From the NCBI GenBank assembly GCA_025350905.1, contig JANXWY010000486.1:1-45742 (forward strand): 45,742 bases of DNA. The letters run 5' to 3'. The notes under the pieces are model-generated. The model did not search any database. It saw only the letters and a program-made list of their open reading frames with translations, and was not told the DNA's origin. Shown here piece after piece: positions 33,354-41,961 of the stretch; the stretch's first letter is position 1, and the number at the start of each line of letters is the position of its first letter. This stretch comes from Verrucomicrobiota bacterium. Lineage in GTDB: Bacteria; Verrucomicrobiota; Verrucomicrobiia; Limisphaerales; JADLHS01. The position numbers and the translations under genes were made by a program.

Positions 33354-35669
33354 TCAGCGGCTGGGCGCTGCGATATCCGACGGCGTTTGTGTCGGGCTGT
33401 TGCCGGATTCAAGTTTCGCCGGAACTTCCTCCCCGCAGTTCAGCATCTTGGCTCCAAAGAACGGATTGCGGAGCGGGCCTTGGGCTTGCACCCAGAGACC
33501 TGGCTTCGGCGCCATGGGACAGTGATAAATTTTCAAGCCGGGGAAGTTCGTTTCCGTCCGCCTCAACTCCATGGCCAACTCGACCACCGCGGTGCTGAAG
33601 GGGAGGAATTGTTTTCGAGCGTCGGTCAAGTCCGGTGCTGGATGCCATTGACTCGCGTGCACGAGTTCCTGGATCAACTGGCGGCGGCGCGGGTCCGGAT
33701 TGGACTGAGTTCGCATGGGGGCGAGGGCAGACGGGAGATTGGTGATGCAACGGTTGACCTGGGTGAGATCGTCCGCCGCCAGCGCCGCACTGATGACGCT
33801 GGCCAGAGCGATGCACGGACCCAACGGGTTGGCTGGTCCGAGGCTGGCCGAGTTCGATAGCGCGTACGGGTCCCTCTGGGCTTTCGAAATTGCCTCCATC
33901 CGCATCTGTCGCATACTCGCGCTCACCTCCCGACGGACGACATCGGCCTCCCGATGGGTCGGCGTTCTGTTTGTCATGCTGACGGCGGTGGGCGGCCTCG
34001 TCAACGGCGTGGGGGCATCGATTTGCGCGGCGACGGGGCGCATCATCGGCAGCGGTTCCGGTACGGATTCGTCTGCCAGAGGTAGCGCCGATCCCGACCG
34101 GAACACCGCAGGAAAGATTTGGACCGCGTCGGTCGCGAACGAAGACACATCCGCCTGCGCCTGCGCCTGCGCCTCCGCGATGATGACGGAGCGCAAGGCC
34201 TGCTGCTGATCCCGGTAGGCGGCGCGCAGCAGGCTGGTGTTGTGTCGTGGGCTGATTCGCTGCGGAACCGTTTCCGGACGCTGCGATTCGGCGAGTGAGT
34301 TGGCCGGGAACAATTGCGCGCGGTCGTCGGCTCCGAGGGGCTTCGCCGTTTGTGCCGCCCATTGGGCTGAGGCGCGGTCCGGCCCGGGTGCGCTGCCGAG
34401 GCTGATGATCGGGGCGGACGAAGACTCGGGATTTATTATGGGGGTGGCTTCCGTGCCGATCTCGTCCAAGTCCGTCAAGCCGGGTTGACAGTTTTGGTTG
34501 AACTGGGCCTGGGAATCAATGAGCACGTTGCCCGAGGTGACGACTCGTTCACCTTCCGTCAGGCCTTGGAGGACTTCCCACAGCGCATCGCCTTGGCGCC
34601 CCAGCCGAAGTCGTCGTTGTTCATAGTTGCCTGGGGCTTTCTCCACGTAGGTATAAGCCGACCCGGCGGGAAAGAGGACCGCCGTTCGCGGGACGGCCAC
34701 CACGTCCCGGGCCTCCACCTGCACGCGGCCTTCGGCATACATTCCGAAGCGGAGCAACCGTTGGGCTTGCCCGCTGAGTTCCACCATCGGGTTCTTGAGA
34801 TCGGCGCGGACCTTGACCGTCCGCGTGATCGGGTCGAGCGAGGCTTCAATAAATGAAACCACTGCGGGAAATTTTCGCCCCGGAACCGCCGGGACGGTTA
34901 CCACGATGGTTTGACCGATGCGAAACCAGGGCAGCTGTTGTTCATACACGTCAAAACGAAACCAGACCACTGCCGCGTCGACAATCGTCAGGAGTTTATC
35001 CCCTTCCAGAACAAATTGACCTTCGTAAACATTTCGCTCCACCACCACGCCGGATTGGGGGGCGAGCAGGTCGCCCGCGTACTGGTAGGCGCCGGTAGAC
35101 GGATCAAACCTGGCGTACGGGTTATGGTCCGTCGCATTGGTGGAAGTGCCCTGGGTAAGGAGCCGGGATGCAAATAGAAACCGGTTCTGTTGCTGTAACT
35201 CCGGGCTGAACAGGGTCACCAGACGTTGTCCTTGGGCAACCTCCATGCCGGCATACTTGACGGTCAACGCGTCGATCCGTCCCCGGGCGGGCGCCGCCAC
35301 GATGACCTTGTGCGTCTCATCCGCTTCCAGGGTGCCCGCAACTCGCAGGGAGCGGCTCAACATCTGGCGTTGGACCTTTTCTGTCTGAACATCGACCACC
35401 GTGATGCCGCTGGAACTCAAAACCACCAGGTTGGTCCCGATTACGAACTCCCGGTCCCCCTCGTAGATGGCCGTCAGGTCCATGCCGCAGATAGTGCATT
35501 TTCCGGCGTGAACGGATTTGATCCAGGGATGCATTGAGTCCTGATAACATTGGATCTTGCGGTCGCCGCCGGCGGTTTGGCGGTGGGCGTTGGCAATCAC
35601 ACCGTGGCCGAGCCAGCCCAACAACGTGGCGGCCGCCAGGAGCAGCGGAAGTTTAACTCTTGTTGGCAT
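33354..35669 (-). CDS. CusB-type RND efflux adaptor with heavy-metal-binding domain and long C-terminal extension
   Basis: This 771-residue protein has an N-terminal membrane anchor or signal (LPLLLAAATLLGWLGHG). A heavy-metal-binding motif follows (YQDSMHPWIKS, GKCTICGMDL; residues about 41-65), then a membrane-fusion-protein core (about 75-420: VAAPARGRIDALTV, LLAPQSGVVVERNV, VEARDVVAVPRTAVLFPAG, LTEGERVVTSGNVLID). After that comes a low-complexity linker of about 200 residues rich in Ala, Gln, Ser and Pro. The final part has YHCPMAPKPGLWVQ and MLNCGEEV, like the DUF3347-type domain found behind some CusB proteins. It should link an inner-membrane pump to an outer-membrane channel for Cu or Ag export. 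No CusA or CusC gene is in the window. GGAG precedes the ATG at 35669 by eight bases. Confidence 0.88.
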   Translation of the reverse strand: MPTRVKLPLLLAAATLLGWLGHGVIANAHRQTAGGDRKIQCYQDSMHPWIKSVHAGKCTICGMDLTAIYEGDREFVIGTNLVVLSSSGITVVDVQTEKVQRQMLSRSLRVAGTLEADETHKVIVAAPARGRIDALTVKYAGMEVAQGQRLVTLFSPELQQQNRFLFASRLLTQGTSTNATDHNPYARFDPSTGAYQYAGDLLAPQSGVVVERNVYEGQFVLEGDKLLTIVDAAVVWFRFDVYEQQLPWFRIGQTIVVTVPAVPGRKFPAVVSFIEASLDPITRTVKVRADLKNPMVELSGQAQRLLRFGMYAEGRVQVEARDVVAVPRTAVLFPAGSAYTYVEKAPGNYEQRRLRLGRQGDALWEVLQGLTEGERVVTSGNVLIDSQAQFNQNCQPGLTDLDEIGTEATPIINPESSSAPIISLGSAPGPDRASAQWAAQTAKPLGADDRAQLFPANSLAESQRPETVPQRISPRHNTSLLRAAYRDQQQALRSVIIAEAQAQAQADVSSFATDAVQIFPAVFRSGSALPLADESVPEPLPMMRPVAAQIDAPTPLTRPPTAVSMTNRTPTHREADVVRREVSASMRQMRMEAISKAQRDPYALSNSASLGPANPLGPCIALASVISAALAADDLTQVNRCITNLPSALAPMRTQSNPDPRRRQLIQELVHASQWHPAPDLTDARKQFLPFSTAVVELAMELRRTETNFPGLKIYHCPMAPKPGLWVQAQGPLRNPFFGAKMLNCGEEVPAKLESGNSPTQTPSDIAAPSR
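34152..34175. repeat. Short hexamer repeat (CGCCTG) in the adaptor linker
   Basis: Three full copies and one partial copy of CGCCTG encode an Ala-Gln run on the minus strand. Changes in copy number would keep the frame, so it can vary linker length but not switch the gene off. Confidence 0.7.
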
Positions 35670-36058
35670 AATCGGTTCTCCGTTTTCTGGTGTGGGTTTC
35701 AGAATTAGTCACCCTATCCCGCGGGCCCGGTTTGAATTCGCCGCGCAGCGCGACGACCAGTTCGGGCAGGTGGATCACGTAGGTTTTGCCCGGCCCGATT
35801 GGGGGCGGGGACATAGGCCTGGCAGCCGCCGTCCGCGGTGTGGACACCGCGGGACGCGCGCAGGAATGGGATGGACAACTTTTTTTCATTGCGTGGCGGT
35901 CGCCGCCCCCGAGTTCTCCGGGCGAGGCCAGCCGGGCCCGGTGCGTTTTCGCTCGCTTGCGATCCGATTCAGGAGGGAGTCGCAGCGTGTCCATAAAAAT
36001 TGGCCGGCGTCGGCGTGCTCGCCGGTGAGCGACGACACGCCAAAGCGCCGGGAACAGA
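35670..36058. other. Intergenic region upstream of the adaptor gene
   Basis: No reliable gene. A minus-strand frame (35653-35994) overlaps the adaptor start and has no recognisable domain. The stretch presumably carries the adaptor promoter; no operator or CueR-type box was recognised. Confidence 0.4.
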
Positions 36059-37303
36059 TCAAGGCACCAGCGTTGCCCGATAGAACCTTTGGCTCGCTCC
36101 CGGCGAACTCAGGTCGATAAACAAGTAAGGACTCGTCGGGAGATTGAGATTGGTGAGCGTGATCCAGGTTTCGTTGGTCAGAGAAGTTTGAAACTCAATT
36201 TTATACGTTTCGCCTGCCTCACCCGCGAGGGTCAAACCGGCGTACATTTTCAAACCCAGGAGCGAAACAATCGCCTCCGCACTACGCACCGAACCGACGG
36301 GGCTGCTTACGACGACGACATAGGCGCCTGCCTGCTCCGCGGTGAGGTTGTTCAGGGTCAGGCTCGCGTTGGTGGCGCCCGCGAGGTTCTGGTTGTCAAA
36401 CTGCCATTGGTAGCTCAGTGAATCGCCGGTGGCGGTGACGCTCAACGTCACGCTGCCGTTCACGCCGACCGTCGCGCTTTGAGGTTGGGTGACGATCTCC
36501 GGACCGGAGGCGAGCACCGTCAAGGTGGTGCTGCCAATGACGCCCGCCGCATCAGCGCTGACCGTGGTCGTACCCAAGGTTAGTCCGGTGACGACACCGA
36601 CCGCGTCGATGCTCGCCACGGCGGGATCACTGCTCGTCCAAACCACGTTGGCCGCCGGCAACTCGAGGATGGCGCCGTCGTCGTATTGCCCGACGGCGTG
36701 GAGCGCAGCGGTGTTGCTGATCGCCACAAATGGATTGACCGGAGCGAGGACCACATTGGTCAAGCCGGGTTGGCTGCCGTCGGAAAAAGAGGCGGCCCCC
36801 AGGGTAAAGCTCCCCGCATCCGGAGAAAAGAAGAGGATGGCCTGGTCGAACGCACTCCCCGTGAAATGAACGGAGCCGGTGGTGCGGCCGCCATTTTCCG
36901 GGTGCGCCGGGTCGTAGGGAAAATAGTTGGCCGTGGAAACTTCGGCGTCGGCGGAATCGTTGCCCGCGAGCTTGAAAGTGAGCGCGACGGCGTCCTCGAT
37001 TGGGCCGGCGACATTTTCGAGGATGAAGTCAAAGTTCAGCGTCGTCATGGCGCCGCTGAAATTGAAAATCAGGCTGCCATAAGTGGTGCCGTTGATGCCC
37101 GCCTGGTTGACTTGGGCGGCGCCCAGGCCACTGCCGAAGTTGTCGTAACTCAGGATTACGTTTCCCATGGCGTAGGCGTTGGGCAGGGTAATGTCGGCGG
37201 GGGTGACCACGGTTGAAAAATCAAGCGGGACCGACTGGGCCGCAACGGAGGCGGCCAGGGCGATCGGCGCGAGCCAACTGATCAGGAGGTTAAGCCGTTT
37301 CAT
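36059..37303 (-). CDS. Exported Ig-fold protein (Big_2 and Ig-like domains)
   Basis: This 414-residue protein has a signal peptide (LNLLISWLAPIALAASVAAQ). The N-terminal domain (about 25-190) is a beta sandwich with FNFSGAMTTLNFDFILEN, reminiscent of lectin-like or PEP-CTERM-associated domains. Residues about 190-270 are a Big_2 bacterial Ig-like domain (NVVWTSSDPAVASIDAVGVV, GTTTVSADAAG). Residues about 272-350 are an I-set-like Ig domain (PQSATVGVNGSVTLSVTATG, YQWQFDN, AGAYVVVVSSPVG). It ends in the ETWITLTN...QRFYRATLVP tail. AAGAAAG lies seven bases before the ATG. It follows the multicopper oxidase after 77 bases holding a strong hairpin. Probably extracellular, perhaps adhesive. Confidence 0.85.
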   Translation of the reverse strand: MKRLNLLISWLAPIALAASVAAQSVPLDFSTVVTPADITLPNAYAMGNVILSYDNFGSGLGAAQVNQAGINGTTYGSLIFNFSGAMTTLNFDFILENVAGPIEDAVALTFKLAGNDSADAEVSTANYFPYDPAHPENGGRTTGSVHFTGSAFDQAILFFSPDAGSFTLGAASFSDGSQPGLTNVVLAPVNPFVAISNTAALHAVGQYDDGAILELPAANVVWTSSDPAVASIDAVGVVTGLTLGTTTVSADAAGVIGSTTLTVLASGPEIVTQPQSATVGVNGSVTLSVTATGDSLSYQWQFDNQNLAGATNASLTLNNLTAEQAGAYVVVVSSPVGSVRSAEAIVSLLGLKMYAGLTLAGEAGETYKIEFQTSLTNETWITLTNLNLPTSPYLFIDLSSPGASQRFYRATLVP

Positions 37304-37331
37304 ATTATTTCTTTCTTGGTTGCTGCGGAGA

Positions 37332-37360
37332 GGCGGGCCAGGGTCGACCCCTGGCCCGCC
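37332..37360. terminator. Perfect 12-bp stem-loop between multicopper oxidase and Ig-fold genes
   Basis: GGCGGGCCAGGG at 37332-37343 pairs perfectly with CCCTGGCCCGCC at 37349-37360 around the loop TCGAC. It lies about 20 bases after the oxidase stop. On the minus strand it is followed by TCTCCGCAGC, not a T-run, so it may be a partial or factor-dependent terminator, or an RNA-stability hairpin. Confidence 0.55.
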
Positions 37361-37380
37361 CAGGGTTTAGGGTTCAATAA

Positions 37381-40300
37381 TTACTTGGTGGTCACCGTCA
37401 GCGTGCTGGTGTAAGCCGATCCACCGGCGTTGTTGTACGCCTGCACCCGGTAGCGATAAGTGGTCTTCGTGGTCAGACCGGTATCGCGATATTGCGTCGA
37501 GTTGGCCGCCGTTTGGGCGACTTGCACCCAGGTGGTGCCACCGTCCGTGCTCCGTTCCACGTTGAAGCCCAAGGCGCCATTGCCGTTGAAGGACCAACTC
37601 ATGATGACGTAGGTGGTCGTCGTGGTCGTCGCCCGCAGATTCGTCGGCGCATTCGGGACCGGGCCCGCCGTGGTCGTGGCACTCACCGGGCCGGCATACG
37701 CGGAACTGCCGGCGGAGTTAAAGGCGCAGAGCCGGTAATAATAAGTCGTCGACAGCGCGAGACTGGTGTCCTGATAGGAGGTCTTGTTCGCCGCCAACGT
37801 CGTCGTGGTGAGCGTGCCCGTGAAGGCCGAATTGGTTGCGCGTTGCAGGGTGAATCCGGTCTGGGTATTCCCAGCGGGATTGGACCAGGCCACGTTGATC
37901 ACCTGATTTCCGTTCGGCATGGTATTGGTCGCCGCGAGGTTCATCGGCATCGCCGGCGCGGCGGGGGCGAGTGTTACGGTGGCCACGTTGGACGGGGCCG
38001 ATTGACCGACGGCGTTAAAGGCGACGACGCGGTATTTATAGGTGACGCCGCCGTTGACATTGAGATCGGTGTAGTTGGTCCGGACGGGACCGATGGTGGC
38101 GATCGTGGTAAACGCGCCATTACCGACGGCCCGTTGGACGAGGAGTCCCACCACATCGATCGAGGCATTGCGCCACGCGAGATTGACCTGGGAGGTGCCG
38201 TTCGCGGTGGCTGATAAGCTCAGGGGCGAATTCGGCGCGACTTCTGGTAGCGTGAAGGCGATCGGCCGCATCATGTCGTTCTCTTCATGACCGAGCAGGT
38301 GGCAATGCCAGACATATTCCCAGGCAAAGTCGACAATCGCATTTGTCACCGTGATGGGCGCATTATTGGTGGGGCTGATCCCAATGAAGCCACTCGTGGA
38401 GCCCAAGGGCATGGTGACGTCCATGGGCCGGATGCTGTGCGGGATACCCCACGGCAGAACGGGCGCTTGCGGTTGAATCGCGATGATGCAGTCCTCGAGC
38501 GGATTCATCCGCACCGCTTCCTTCCAACCCAGTTCGTTGGCTTCGGGCAGCCGAATCGCACCGTCCCAGCCCACGCGATTAATGATCTGCACATTGAACA
38601 GGTGGAAATGGATCGTGTGCGTGTCAACGCCGTTGTGCGTGATCTTCCAGAGTTGCACCTGATTGTTGGTCATGAATTCAGTGACCGGATCCACGTAATA
38701 AAATGGAATGGTGGTTTGAGTGGTGATGGTCGTGAAGGGGAGCTCCACGCCGAGCAACGAATTCATGCGCCCGTACACTGGGTCAAACAGTTCCTGGATC
38801 GCCTTGGATTCCATATGCCGGGTGACGGCGTTGGAAGACCCGAGCGGTTTGTAGGTCAGGTAATTGTCCTCAATGCGGGAATAGACGTTGGCGAAATTGC
38901 TCCCGTAAGCCGGCGTATAGGCGGGTTGCGGCACGATCATGGGCGGTTGCGTGGCCGCGAAGACCGCCGGCAACTCGCTCTGCAGCGCCGTCGCGTTAAA
39001 GGGCGGGGCCGCGGTCCCCTTGACCCGGAATTGCATCATCGTCCGCGTATTCGGTCCGTAACCCGGCAACGTGGTCGGGGCGCCGCCGAATTCGGTCCAG
39101 TCGGGGCCGCCGGTATAGTAGTCGTTGCGACTGTCGAACGCCGGTACCGGCGCGGGCGCATCGTTGTACAAAATAATCGTGGCCCCGGACGGCACGCTCG
39201 AGAAATCAATGATCACATCCGCCCGTTCCGCCGGGCCCATGAACAAGGCCCGCTGGTTGACGTCGAGGACGACGATGTCCCGCCGGTTGTAATTGTAGTT
39301 GATGGGCCGGTTCGTAATGACGACGGGCCCCGGGAGGAATCCGCCTTCGGTGCCGATTTGAATCATGTTCGGTCCGACAGCGGTAGGCGCTGGCGCACCG
39401 CCATCCCGCCCGTCGATGGGCCAGTCCGGCGGATTGCCCGCTTGTGCGTAGGCTGGAATCATGGGCACCTCGGTCCCCCACTGGTCGCCATTGGCGTCGG
39501 TGACCATGAAGTTCGTCGGATCGGCATAATACAATTGCAGGTTGATATTGCGGTCGTTGCAACCGTTCAAGATCCGGAAGCGATACGCTTTGGGTTCCAC
39601 GTTCAAATAGGGGTAGGCCTGGCCGTTCACGACGGGTGTATCCATGAAGCTTTCGGGCACTCCCGAAACCAGAGGCAGATCGGCCTGAACCGGCGCCGGG
39701 GGCCAGAACCAGGGACCGTAGTCCCACCTGCCGAGCGGATTGGAGCCGCTGATATCGTTCGGGTTTTGGTTCGGCATGTACACGTGCGGGAACCAGAGAT
39801 TGCCCATTCCACCCCAGTTGTTGGTATCCCAGAGCGGATCTTCCGCGGCCAACTGAGCGGGCGGCGGCACGAAAGTCTTGTCCTGGATGATCAACGGGAT
39901 GCCCCAATTATAAACGCTGCCGCCGTTGTTGGGCAGCGTTCCCGAGCTGATCAGGTTGTCCTCGTTGGTGTCGTGCAGGAGATAACCCGCGACTTCGCCG
40001 GCATAGACGTTCAACCGGGTCAGGCCGTAAGCGTGATCGTGATACCACATCAAACGGGCGCTCTGTTGATTCGGATAGTAATAAGTGCCCACGCCATCGT
40101 TGTCGCTCGGCGCCACCACCGGCGTTCCCGGTCCCACCATGTCCGGCACGTTCTGAAAACTGACCCCTTTCCGGTAGGCGGTGGTTTCTCCGGGCGGCGT
40201 GATCCATTGATGTGGAGTGCCGTCACTGATCCAGGGTGTCACCCCTCCGTGCAGGTGCAGCACGGCCCGGTTTTGCGAATACAGCTCCATGTTATTGGTG

Positions 40301-40833
40301 GCCATGCCCGGTCCCATGCCGGCGCCCATGTAGGTCGTGTCCACCGGCAGGAAGAGCGAACTGTTCGCCGGTAACATGTTCGTGACCCAGAGCCGCACCG
40401 GGCGATCGCGCTCGGCCACGATGATCGGTCCCAGGTAGTGATTCGTGCCGTCGCTGTCGGGGTTGAGATCCCGATAACCCCGCAGCTTGGAAGCCGGCAG
40501 ATCGGAATGCATTTGCTGGCGATACTCGGAGATGCCGATGCGGTAGTAATCGGAGCCCGGAAACGTATTGGTATCTGGCATCGCGATCGGAATGTAATTC
40601 CCGAGATTGTTGGAATTGGCCATGCCCAATCCCGGCAGGGAATCGACGAATTTTCGAATGCCGCCCCCTCCGTTGGTCGACGGCAAGGGGCTGTTCGCGT
40701 AATTGGGAAGTGTGTAATCCACGCCCGGTACGAGCTGCGGTGGGGGCGCCTGGTTCTGGCCCTGGACGCTCACATCCGCCAGCAGCAGGGAAGCGAAGGC
40801 GAAACCGAGATGACGAAGGGATGGTCTTTTCAT
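37381..40833 (-). CDS. Exported multicopper oxidase with three C-terminal fibronectin type III domains
   Basis: This encodes 1150 residues from the ATG at 40833, chosen because the signal peptide (HLGFAFASLLLADVSVQGQ) starts there; the frame continues to 41013. The four copper motifs are all present: HLHGG (near residue 195), WYHDHAYG (near 265), HTIHFHLF (near 740) and WHCHLLGHEENDMM (near 846, with the type 1 Cys and axial Met). The enzyme should therefore be active, oxidising Cu(I), metals or phenols with reduction of O2. It is larger than typical oxidases because of insertions between cupredoxin domains and three fibronectin type III domains (about 870-955, 960-1055, 1057-1150), which may bind polysaccharide or the cell surface. 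The CusB-type adaptor three genes on supports a link with copper. Confidence 0.92.
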   Translation of the reverse strand: MKRPSLRHLGFAFASLLLADVSVQGQNQAPPPQLVPGVDYTLPNYANSPLPSTNGGGGIRKFVDSLPGLGMANSNNLGNYIPIAMPDTNTFPGSDYYRIGISEYRQQMHSDLPASKLRGYRDLNPDSDGTNHYLGPIIVAERDRPVRLWVTNMLPANSSLFLPVDTTYMGAGMGPGMATNNMELYSQNRAVLHLHGGVTPWISDGTPHQWITPPGETTAYRKGVSFQNVPDMVGPGTPVVAPSDNDGVGTYYYPNQQSARLMWYHDHAYGLTRLNVYAGEVAGYLLHDTNEDNLISSGTLPNNGGSVYNWGIPLIIQDKTFVPPPAQLAAEDPLWDTNNWGGMGNLWFPHVYMPNQNPNDISGSNPLGRWDYGPWFWPPAPVQADLPLVSGVPESFMDTPVVNGQAYPYLNVEPKAYRFRILNGCNDRNINLQLYYADPTNFMVTDANGDQWGTEVPMIPAYAQAGNPPDWPIDGRDGGAPAPTAVGPNMIQIGTEGGFLPGPVVITNRPINYNYNRRDIVVLDVNQRALFMGPAERADVIIDFSSVPSGATIILYNDAPAPVPAFDSRNDYYTGGPDWTEFGGAPTTLPGYGPNTRTMMQFRVKGTAAPPFNATALQSELPAVFAATQPPMIVPQPAYTPAYGSNFANVYSRIEDNYLTYKPLGSSNAVTRHMESKAIQELFDPVYGRMNSLLGVELPFTTITTQTTIPFYYVDPVTEFMTNNQVQLWKITHNGVDTHTIHFHLFNVQIINRVGWDGAIRLPEANELGWKEAVRMNPLEDCIIAIQPQAPVLPWGIPHSIRPMDVTMPLGSTSGFIGISPTNNAPITVTNAIVDFAWEYVWHCHLLGHEENDMMRPIAFTLPEVAPNSPLSLSATANGTSQVNLAWRNASIDVVGLLVQRAVGNGAFTTIATIGPVRTNYTDLNVNGGVTYKYRVVAFNAVGQSAPSNVATVTLAPAAPAMPMNLAATNTMPNGNQVINVAWSNPAGNTQTGFTLQRATNSAFTGTLTTTTLAANKTSYQDTSLALSTTYYYRLCAFNSAGSSAYAGPVSATTTAGPVPNAPTNLRATTTTTTYVIMSWSFNGNGALGFNVERSTDGGTTWVQVAQTAANSTQYRDTGLTTKTTYRYRVQAYNNAGGSAYTSTLTVTTK

Positions 40834-41063
40834 AGTTTTGAATTTTAGGGATTCCTGGGAATTAGGGGACCGAGATTCTGGTGGAGGCGTATTTGCGCGG
40901 CGAGCGGTGGTTGCGGGAGCGCGTGGAAGGACTCCAGCCGCCCACTCCGGAGTGGCCAACCGGCCGGCGCAAAATCCGTAGGGGATGGGGTCAGGTTTGC
41001 CACAGGAGCACACCGTAAGACCTCTCTGTATACCATGGGCTTAGTCTTAACCTGTCCTCATCC

Positions 41064-41109
41064 TGGCACAATGGGAGGTGCGCTGATCCTTATGTAGGCG
41101 ACGGCTTAC
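41064..41109. repeat. Dispersed intergenic repeat, copy 2
   Basis: This matches 32941-32986 at about 39 of 46 positions, same orientation, with identical GGCACAATGGGAGGT start and GTAGGCGACGGCTTAC end. Confidence 0.7.
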
Positions 41110-41172
41110 GTGGGCAGCCTGGCTCGCTCGGGTCGCTGACCGACCAGACCACCACGGCCAGCTGGTTCGGCT

Positions 41173-41193
41173 GGGTGCGATCGGAAGTGGCGG
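41173..41193. repeat. Copy of the end sequence of the 11056-11229 element
   Basis: The 21 bases begin GGGTGCGATCGGAAGTGG and differ from each end of the 11056-11229 element at only two positions or fewer. The rest of that element is not obviously present here. Confidence 0.65.
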
Positions 41194-41475
41194 TTAACGT
41201 TGAGTCAGGCCTCCCGAGCTGACGGAGCGGGCGCGCATCCGTGCCGCCCGAAGCAACGTTGCGCGGCCGGCCCGCCGAAGTGAAGCCTTGTGTAATTGCA
41301 CAGCTTCAGATGCCAGTGGTCGTGGGGCGGGGCCTCCAGTCAACTGGCCATCGTATCCACCCGTACCGAGGCCAGCGGCTTATTTGCCCGTTTGAGTTCC
41401 AATCCCACCCAGCGGGCGTCGTCTTTCGAAGCTCTCATCAAAATGACATTCAACCTTTTGTCGATTTCGTTTCCT

Positions 41476-41961
41476 TCAAGGGTGACCGCCGCTGGCGCTC
41501 CCGCCGTTCGCGGTGCGGCCTGGGCCCGGGGGCGGGGGCTCGTTGAGCACGAGCCAATACAGCCCCATTTGGCGAACGGCCTCGGCAAATTGTTCGAAAT
41601 CCACGGGCTTGCGGATGTAACTGTTGACGCCCAGGTCGTAGCTCTTCACCAGATCTTGCTGCTCCAAGGAGGACGTCAGCACGACCACGAGCAACCGGCG
41701 CAACCGCGGTTCGGCGCGGATGCGTCGCAGCACTTCCAGGCCGTCCACTTTGGGAAGTTTCAGGTCCAACAGAATCAAGGCGGGCAGGTCGTTGGTTTGC
41801 CCGCCCGTCGGGGTCCGGCCATGCAGCAACAGGTCCAGCGCCTCCACGCCGTCGCGGGCGACCATGACTTCATTGAGGATGTGATTTTTCTTGAAGGCCC
41901 GTCGCGTCAGTTCCACGTCGTCGGGGTTGTCCTCCACCAACAGGATCGTTTTATTGTTCAT
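41476..41961 (-). CDS. Rcp1-like response regulator receiver
   Basis: This 161-residue protein is a single receiver of the Rcp1 type, the usual partner of phytochrome-like kinases: ILLVEDNPDDVELTRRAFKK (acidic pocket), LILLDLKLPKVDGLEVL (phospho-Asp), VVVLTSSLEQQDL (Thr/Ser) and SYIRKPVDFEQF (Lys). The last 25 residues are a Pro/Gly-rich tail without homology. It overlaps the 3' end of the CHASE3 kinase gene by 11 bases, and GGAG stands nine bases before its ATG inside the kinase gene. It has no output domain, so it must pass the signal to another protein. The overlap makes it the direct kinase partner. Confidence 0.93.
   Translation of the reverse strand: MNNKTILLVEDNPDDVELTRRAFKKNHILNEVMVARDGVEALDLLLHGRTPTGGQTNDLPALILLDLKLPKVDGLEVLRRIRAEPRLRRLLVVVLTSSLEQQDLVKSYDLGVNSYIRKPVDFEQFAEAVRQMGLYWLVLNEPPPPGPGRTANGGSASGGHP

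Larger units (their letters stand above)
40834..41475. other. Intergenic region with two dispersed repeats
   Basis: No gene called. It holds the second copy of the 46-base repeat (41064-41109) and a copy of the 21-base end sequence of the 11056-11229 element (41173-41193). A minus-strand frame just after the receiver stop (to 41340) contains the protein-like phrase RLNVILMRASKDDARWVGLE; it may be a decayed end of a longer gene but is too short to call. Confidence 0.5.

Noticed and set aside
35653-35994. Minus-strand frame of 113 codons upstream of the CusB-type gene
   Set aside because: It overlaps the adaptor start, has no domain or ribosome binding site, and its composition is like that of a random frame.
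38287-40374. Plus-strand frame of 695 codons antisense to the multicopper oxidase
   Set aside because: His/Arg/Val-rich composition typical of an antisense frame; the minus strand has all copper motifs.
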